A stretch of DNA of 64,000 bases. Source: Antedon mediterranea. Its lineage: Eukaryota; Echinodermata; Crinoidea; Comatulida; Antedonidae. The number at the start of each line of letters is the position of its first letter. Position 1 is the stretch's first letter. The DNA is taken from the NCBI RefSeq assembly GCF_964355755.1, contig NC_092670.1:33281795-33345794 (forward strand). Direction: 5' to 3'. Under the pieces are notes generated by a model that saw only the letters and a list, made by a program, of their open reading frames with translations, was not told where the DNA came from and ran no database searches. The position numbers were made by a program, and so were the translations under genes. This document shows positions 58,222 through 64,000 of the stretch, one piece after another.

Positions 58222-59592
58222 TATATAACTTAATTACAACATATACATATAGAAAAGAGTGATTTTAATCACGTCGATCGCACTCTCACAAACGCACCCA
58301 AACAGCCTTTCAGTTTATTTTTCTCGGTTGTCAAAACGTTGTTAGGCCAGGTCAAAGGGTAAAATAACATTACGTTTTATTTTGTAGGTACAAATTTAAT
58401 TTGTTTGTCCATAATAAAAATTTTCATTACGAATTTTAAATTTTACTTTGAGTTAAAAATATTTATTAAAAATTCAGCAATATAAGTATCTTGTTTTAAA
58501 TGACATCATATATAAATATGTTCATTTTCTTGGCTTATTAAAATAGCAGCCAGCTTTTTGTCGTGGTTTTGTTTGCATATAGCGAAAGGGCAGGGGTCAC
58601 GCCAAAGAATATAATTCTTTGGTCACGCGCGAAAAAACACCGGAAGTGTTGAAGTTTACACCACCTGACGAAAAAACGTCGTGTGTGTTATGCGCGATTT
58701 GAACGATTTGCGCAATTTGAAATTGCGCAAAAAAAATCCTTGCGCAATTTGAATTGAAACATGTGTTTCAAATTGCGCAAGCAACGTATTAAATTGCGCA
58801 AGTAATCTGCAAATTGCGCAAGGTTTTTCGACAGATTGTGAAATCATGCACACCCATATTTTTATAGTATTTAATTTCTAAGAATGATTCAAAATTAAAG
58901 ATAAATATCGCATTTCCTTATTTTAGTAGTGCAAATATTGTTATAAGTTAGCATACCGTCGAAGAACCGACGAAGGAAAACGAAGCGGTGGTGTTCCACC
59001 AGGCGGGCGCGGCGCGGGCGGCCGGCTATACTAGGCCTACTCTAGCCTAGCTAGGGTCTGGACTACTGATACTGACTAGGTTACATGGCCTAGCTTAAAC
59101 TAATATTAAAAACTTAAAAAGTGAGTATTAAACATTATCTTCATTGAAATGGTCTTATTTATATAATAAAATACTAAATTTTAAACTCCTCTGCCTAGGC
59201 CTAGCCTAGCCATGTATGGGAAAATTTACAGTTCGTTTTCAAATTGCGCAAAGGTGTCATATTGCGCAAGAACTATCTTGCGCAATTTACAAATTGTGCA
59301 GCGCAATTTAAAATTGCGCAAAGATTTTCTTGCGCAATTTGAAATTGCGCAAGTTGATTGCGCAATTTGAAATTGCGCAAAAAAATCCTTGCGCAATTTT
59401 AAATTGCGCAAGAATTCTTTGCGCAATTTCAAATTGCGCAAGGATTTTTTTGCGCAATTTCAAATTGCGCAAATCGTTCAAATCGCGCATAACATGTGTT
59501 TTAAACCAAAAGAAATATCCGGTACCTAGGCCTAGGGCCTAGAGTTAAAAAATAGTTTTCATTGATTGACTTGCATGATGCTATAATAAAAA
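58222..59592. promoter_or_regulatory. Divergent promoter region of ERICH3 and SLC22A18
   Basis: The 1.37 kb between the two start codons holds both transcription starts. No TATA box was clear for either. A GC-rich patch (58998-59033, GGCGGGCGCGGCGCGGGCGG) stands out from the AT-rich surroundings in the centre of the inverted-repeat element and may belong to a CpG-rich core promoter. Most of the rest is the TTGCGCAA element listed separately. Confidence 0.45.
58682..59505. mobile_element. Inverted-repeat element carrying ~20 TTGCGCAA octamers
   Basis: The ends are inverse copies: GTTATGCGCGATTTGAACGA at about 58686 and TCGTTCAAATCGCGCATAAC at about 59472-59491, continuing inward through the octamer pairs and AAAATCCTTGCGCAATTTG, about 70 bases in all. 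The self-complementary octamer TTGCGCAA occurs about 6 times in 58700-58825 and about 14 times in 59235-59490, often in pairs separated by TTTGAAA or TTTCAAA, so that each pair is itself a hairpin. The interior contains a GC-rich patch. No protein frame apart from repeat-derived ones. Confidence 0.85.
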
Positions 59593-62500
59593 ATGAAGTT
59601 GCGATCCCATAAAATGCTTTCAAATCAGTTAAATCCTAGTGATTCCCAAGCTAGGCCAAACACGGAAGAGGAAGCAACGACGAAGACAGATACCGATGAT
59701 GATAATCAGGCCACACTGCCACGTTTGATGGATGGTGACAGTAGCACAGATGGGCCTAGACTCAGAAAAACTAGACAGTGGGCCTATCTAGATATGGACG
59801 TGATAAAAGTCGTCCACGTTAACCTGTTTTTATATTCAACATGTTTTTCGATTCAAACAGGTGTTCTGCCGGTGAGAAATTAATTATATTTAATTTTATT
59901 ATTAATTAATATAAAAAACAAGTATTTTATTTTGCTAGGCCTACTAGAGGCTAGGCTATGTATGGCTACTTTAATTATTTATGCTCTTTATTATTCAAAA
60001 ATATAATAAATTGTTTATTTTGTTATTAGTTATAAATAATGTGAATGTAAATTCTTTTTTCAGTACCTTACTCGGTCATTGAACCTAGACACTGTTCAGT
60101 TTGGCTACCTCCAAACGACGTTTTATCTTGTACAATTAATAGGTGGTCCTTTGTATGGCCGATTCGCAGATGTACACGGCAGTCGTATTGCAATGCTTCT
60201 CGCATTTTCATCTGCAGCTCTTATGTATGGAATTCTTGGAGCTGCTACTTCAGCATTTGGCGTCTTTTTATCAAGGCTACCATCGTTGTTTCTTCATGCA
60301 TTTCATGGTTTGTAATTGTTCTCAAATGTGTTGGACAAGTATTTAATAATAAACCCCTAAGAAGTCAGCTTTAAAACAATAACATGCTATTTTAAAACTT
60401 GTGTAACTTTTAAACTACTAACTCTTACTTTTAAAGCTAACAAATAGAGTGTATTTTAATGTTTAGACACCTTACCTTTGAAATCTTTTATATTTTAATG
60501 TTCACCAATCTTTGTTCACAAAATCTGTTGACAAAATCATTTTAATCATGATAATTAGTTAAAATAGAAATTAAAAATAACTTAAAATATAAATAATCAT
60601 TAAAAAATATGATGTATTCTAATGATTTAATAAAATGTTAATTAATTTTTTTTTTTTTTTTTTTAAAGCTTCACAAATAGTTATTGTTGACGTGACTGAA
60701 CCATCAAAACGAGCTGCTGCTTTAGGTCGCATGTCATTATCATACGGACTAGGAAGAGTGATTGGTCCGTTAATTGGAGGCCAAGTTGCAAGCAGATTCA
60801 GGTATACAATAAGTTCATACTCTACTAGAAATTATTTTTAAAATATCGCAGTGGCATAGCGCAATGGCCTGAAGGAATTTAGTGGCCCTCCAACGCTGGT
60901 GGTCTCGGGCGTTTTTTAGCCTTTTTCGACATATTTTAATGTCTTTTTCCCCTGGGGACTGCTCAGGGGCCCAAATAAGCTCTGGGGCCCCTGTGTTTAG
61001 CCAGTGAGCACAGCCTTTACGCCACTGTATCTAAATTACAGACAATTATGACACAGACGTACAGTAGAACCCCTTTCTTGAAACAGCCTTGTTCTGTGGA
61101 CACTTTCCTCTGAAACAAAGAAAGAACAGTCAGTACCTTGTATATGTTTTAACCCTTTTATTAAGCAGACACTTTCTTATTCCCGAATGTGTCTCCATAA
61201 TAGGGGTTTTACAATAATTTAGTTAGTACTGGAATTGATCAATGTTTTAAATCCAAATTACAACCATACTTACAGTAGAAGTGGTGCCCTCCTGTGTGAC
61301 GGCCCTATTCAGGAGACAGACACCACTATAAGGTGACACTTTCCCATGAAACGAAAGACAGCAATATAAGTTTTAACACCACAGCCAACCACTATTCTGG
61401 AGAAATTTTTCTGTAAAACAAACCAGCGACAAAAATGTGTTTTATCTTCATGATCCCTGTTCAAGCGACATCCCTATTAACGGGTCTTTCACACCTGTTC
61501 CGGTCCGGCGAATCGAACATCAATGTTTCGTTTTCACGTGGTTATGTGCCAATCGATATGCGCGTAGCCGCGTGAAAACGAAACATTGACGTTCGATTGG
61601 ATTTTCCGGCGCCGGACTGGAACCGTGCCGGAACAGGTGTGAAAGACCCTTTAGACCGGACACTTGGTTTGGGGTTCTACTGAATGAAGATCTGCTGTGC
61701 CATAATTGCCATCATCATTTTTACCTTCTTGTACCAAATTACCAAAAGCATTATTATTTTTCTTTACAATCTTTTGTTTTCTTAAATTTTTTTTTGTATA
61801 GTGAACAGTCAAGTGCCTTTGTTGCGTGTGGAGGTTCTTTACTAAGTGTTTTAATCATCCTAAAATTCATTCCAAAAAACACAAAAACCTCTGGTGCTAA
61901 AGATGCTAGTGGAGGTGATTATAAATTTGTTTACAGATTTGTGCCATGCTGTAGTGTTCGTTGAACACTTGTAGAAAATTATATTATGTTGTCTATGTTA
62001 TTATTATGTTGGTAATTTATCCTTTTATTATATGTATATGACGACCGTGATGGTCTTGTAACAGGTCATCTCTCAACAGGTCAACCAAATGATATTTTTG
62101 TTGTCTTATAATTGTTTTGTATATATTTGTGTCGAATAAATATTGAATTGAAATTAAATTATCGAGAAGTTTTAGTTGATTCGATGGCAGCTAAGTTACA
62201 GTATCAGACAAAATAATTTAACACTTGATTTACTCAAATTTAAACAGCTGTTTATTAAATAAAGTGCGAAATACTCGAGCATATGCCTTTATATATTTAT
62301 TTATCTGGCAATTAAACATTAAGCAAATTGCATGCTTGAATTTATTGATTGTTCTACTCCATTTAAACATTAAAATACTGATTCAAGTTTGTTTTTTAAT
62401 TAGGTCAATGCACTGTGTATACTATTATTTTCCTCCATTGTGGATATATTGTTGTTCTGATTTACTCTTCTTGTTTTACAGCTACTCCAATCTTTAATTG

Positions 62501-63437
62501 AATTCTTTTCATATTTTTAGAAACCAAGTCTTCCGAAGGAATTTTCAACATCTCCAAGATAACTTCCATTCTCACCAAATCTCCAGGAGCAATATTCTTC
62601 ATTTTCTTTATGATGATTGCTGGTGCACCAAGTTACTTGTTTGAAGGCATGTTGTCAGTCATCACTATGGAAACATTTAAATTAACCCCAGATCAGACGG
62701 GTTTCATACTTTCATTTTCAGGAGTGATTTCAATGGTAAAGTTTTACAACAATAACATCACACATTACATTATAAGTTAAGATTGGTTAGTTGAGTTTTA
62801 TGGAGGTTGACGAAATTAAACTGTATAAAGCTTCACTAAACTATATAGTGTGCTATAACTTGTTTTAAATTCATCCAAACATAAGGGGTAGTCAGTATAT
62901 CTAGTAAACCTTGAGTATTCCAGGCGTTTTTTTAAAGCATAGCATATGGCAATGGACAACTTTGCCATTGGTTAACCAAAATGGGCCTAGGAAAGAGCCT
63001 AAATGTATCACTTTTGGGAGACTTAAAAATTTTTTCTAGTTACAATCCAGTCTTTGAGAAAAAAACTATTACCATATTTATTCGAATAAAGGCACCGGGA
63101 CATTTATTCCAAATGATGTTGTGAGAGAGGCATTTATTCGAAGTGGAGGTAGGGAGACATTTTATTCAAAGCGGTGCATTTATTCTAATAAATATGGTAA
63201 CTTTAAACTCGATTGTTGAAGCCTTACTGTGTTTCTTAATATCATTAGGGACAGAGAATAATCATATTGATGTGTATGAAAAAAAAAAGTAACTTACACT
63301 GTTGCCATTAACATTCACTTAATTTGTTTACCTAGCTTGTTCAAGGCTTCGGTATTGGTATTCTGACAAAGAGGTACAGCGAAGCAGTCATTTTAAACGG
63401 GTCGATTATCACTCTACTTATTTCTTATTCATTTCTG
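59593..63437 (+). CDS. SLC22A18: SLC22A18-like major facilitator transporter, partial (5' six exons)
   Basis: Exons: 59593-59871, 60064-60307, 60669-60801, 61802-61914, 62521-62735, 63336-63437. All have GT-AG borders and consistent phases, giving 362 residues, with the gene continuing past 64000. An in-frame TAA lies 6 bases before the ATG. The first about 70 residues are a hydrophilic acidic cytosolic extension. Then come membrane segments with FGYLQTTFYLVQLIGGPLYG and RFADVHGSR (the MFS loop 2-3 motif), VIVDVTEPSKRAAALGR, GLGRVIGPLIGGQVA (motif C region), a hydrophilic central loop, SPGAIFFIFFMMIAGAPSYL and GFILSFSGVISM-LVQGFGIG. These blocks line up with human SLC22A18 (ORCTL2/TSSC5), a 12-helix member of the DHA1-like group whose substrate is uncertain. 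About nine helices are encoded here. Confidence 0.92.
60848..61027. mobile_element. hAT-like MITE (CAGTGGCATA ends)
   Basis: GCAGTGGCATAGCGCAATG at 60849 and TTTACGCCACTG at 61017-61027 are imperfect inverse ends of the CAGTGGCGTA type found in hAT elements. Inside are CAGGGGCCC and GGGGCCCCTG words. No frame. It lies in SLC22A18 intron 3. Confidence 0.6.
61055..61690. mobile_element. Nested inverted-repeat elements in SLC22A18 intron 3
   Basis: An outer family shows CAGTAGAACCCC-type ends (61062 and, inverse, 61671-61683, GGGGTTCTACTG). Within it lies a very clean 168-base palindrome at 61482-61649: GGGTCTTTCACACCTGTTCC at the left and GGAACAGGTGTGAAAGACCC at the right. Its inner arms TGTTTCGTTTTCACG and CGTGAAAACGAAACA also pair. 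The inner element is young judging by arm identity and may have TTA target duplications. Confidence 0.7.
63064..63205. mobile_element. ~135-bp MITE (ACCATATTTATTCGAATAAA ends)
   Basis: TTACCATATTTATTCGAATA at 63069 pairs in inverse with TCTAATAAATATGGTAA at 63185-63201. In between, CATTTATTCGAAG-like words repeat. A related AC-rich piece occurs at 11690-11760 in a VPS13B intron (ACCATATTTATTTGAAAAAT). It lies in SLC22A18 intron 5. Confidence 0.65.
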
Positions 63438-64000
63438 GTAAGTTTACTTCTTTTTGGCCTACTAACATAAAAAACAAACGATAACCAATCTTGTCCAAAT
63501 TATTCTACTACAGTAACTAAAAAAAAAGGATTTTTTTTTAGTGTCAAAGTTTAGGACAGTCACTGTAATCAACAGTGTATATGATATTAACAACTTATGA
63601 GTAAACAAAGTGTATTTACTACAGTAGCTGTAGTACAATAATTATGACATTGGCTAAAACAATCACATAATTGCATTTATTATAATAGTTTATAGGCTTG
63701 GAAGAACATATGTTAAGTTTGAGTTTTTATTTATATATGCCTGTAACAGATGGACCCTATGATGATGTTAAAATAGATAAAACATTTGTTACTGTATATT
63801 ACAGAAGTACATTTAACAAGAATAATATTTGGTATATATATACTATATACAAGCAAGTTTTAAATACATGCTCAATAAAAAAATTAGGAAATTTTACCTA
63901 GATGTTCTTCAACATTAATTTTAATTGTCTTATATAAACACTTCTTGTGTACAGAAGCTAACCCTTTTCTGTAATTCCCTCTAAGGGAAAAAATGGTTAT

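Noticed and set aside
59226-59542. Arginine/asparagine/leucine-rich frames with LRNLKLRK repeats on both strands
   Set aside because: They are translations of the TTGCGCAA repeat array; the periodic protein is a by-product of the palindromes.

Overview
The window is animal nuclear DNA: AT-rich, with intron-split genes whose exons join through GT-AG sites in consistent phase, and with many short inverted-repeat elements, SINEs, dead LINEs and minisatellites between and inside genes. The gene set, the frequent AGGCCTA tracts and the repeat content suggest an invertebrate deuterostome, most likely an echinoderm. That placement is inference, not something the sequence proves.

Layout. (1) 1-17138, minus strand: the 5' part of VPS13B (bridge-like lipid-transfer protein). 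There are 21 coding exons giving about 1,887 residues, plus a probable non-coding first exon; the gene runs off the left edge. (2) 17.3-18.55 kb: a 1.25 kb foldback element just upstream of that gene. (3) 20.6-22.9 kb, plus: LRRC51, with one coding exon. (4) 23.7-34.5 kb: three intact copies of a P-loop sulfotransferase-like gene (plus, minus, plus) and one deleted pseudogene, with a dead minus-strand LINE between copies 1 and 2. (5) 36.3-36.9 kb: a degenerate tandem array. (6) 37,961-58,221, minus: ERICH3, 14 coding exons and about 1,307 residues. Its acidic central region contains a 9-residue repeat, and its C-terminus is a block of ribonuclease-inhibitor-type leucine-rich repeats. (7) 58.68-59.51 kb: an inverted-repeat element carrying about 20 copies of the octamer TTGCGCAA, lying between two divergent genes. 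(8) 59,593-64,000, plus: the 5' part of an SLC22A18-like MFS transporter with six exons seen; it runs off the right edge.

The genes are not an operon and no shared pathway is evident. VPS13B acts at Golgi membrane contacts, ERICH3 is a ciliary protein in mammals, SLC22A18 is a membrane transporter, and the substrate of the sulfotransferase-like proteins is unknown. ERICH3 and SLC22A18 are arranged head to head and may share a promoter region. Exon borders were read by eye from splice sites, reading frame and remembered human homologues; no alignment program or transcript data were available.
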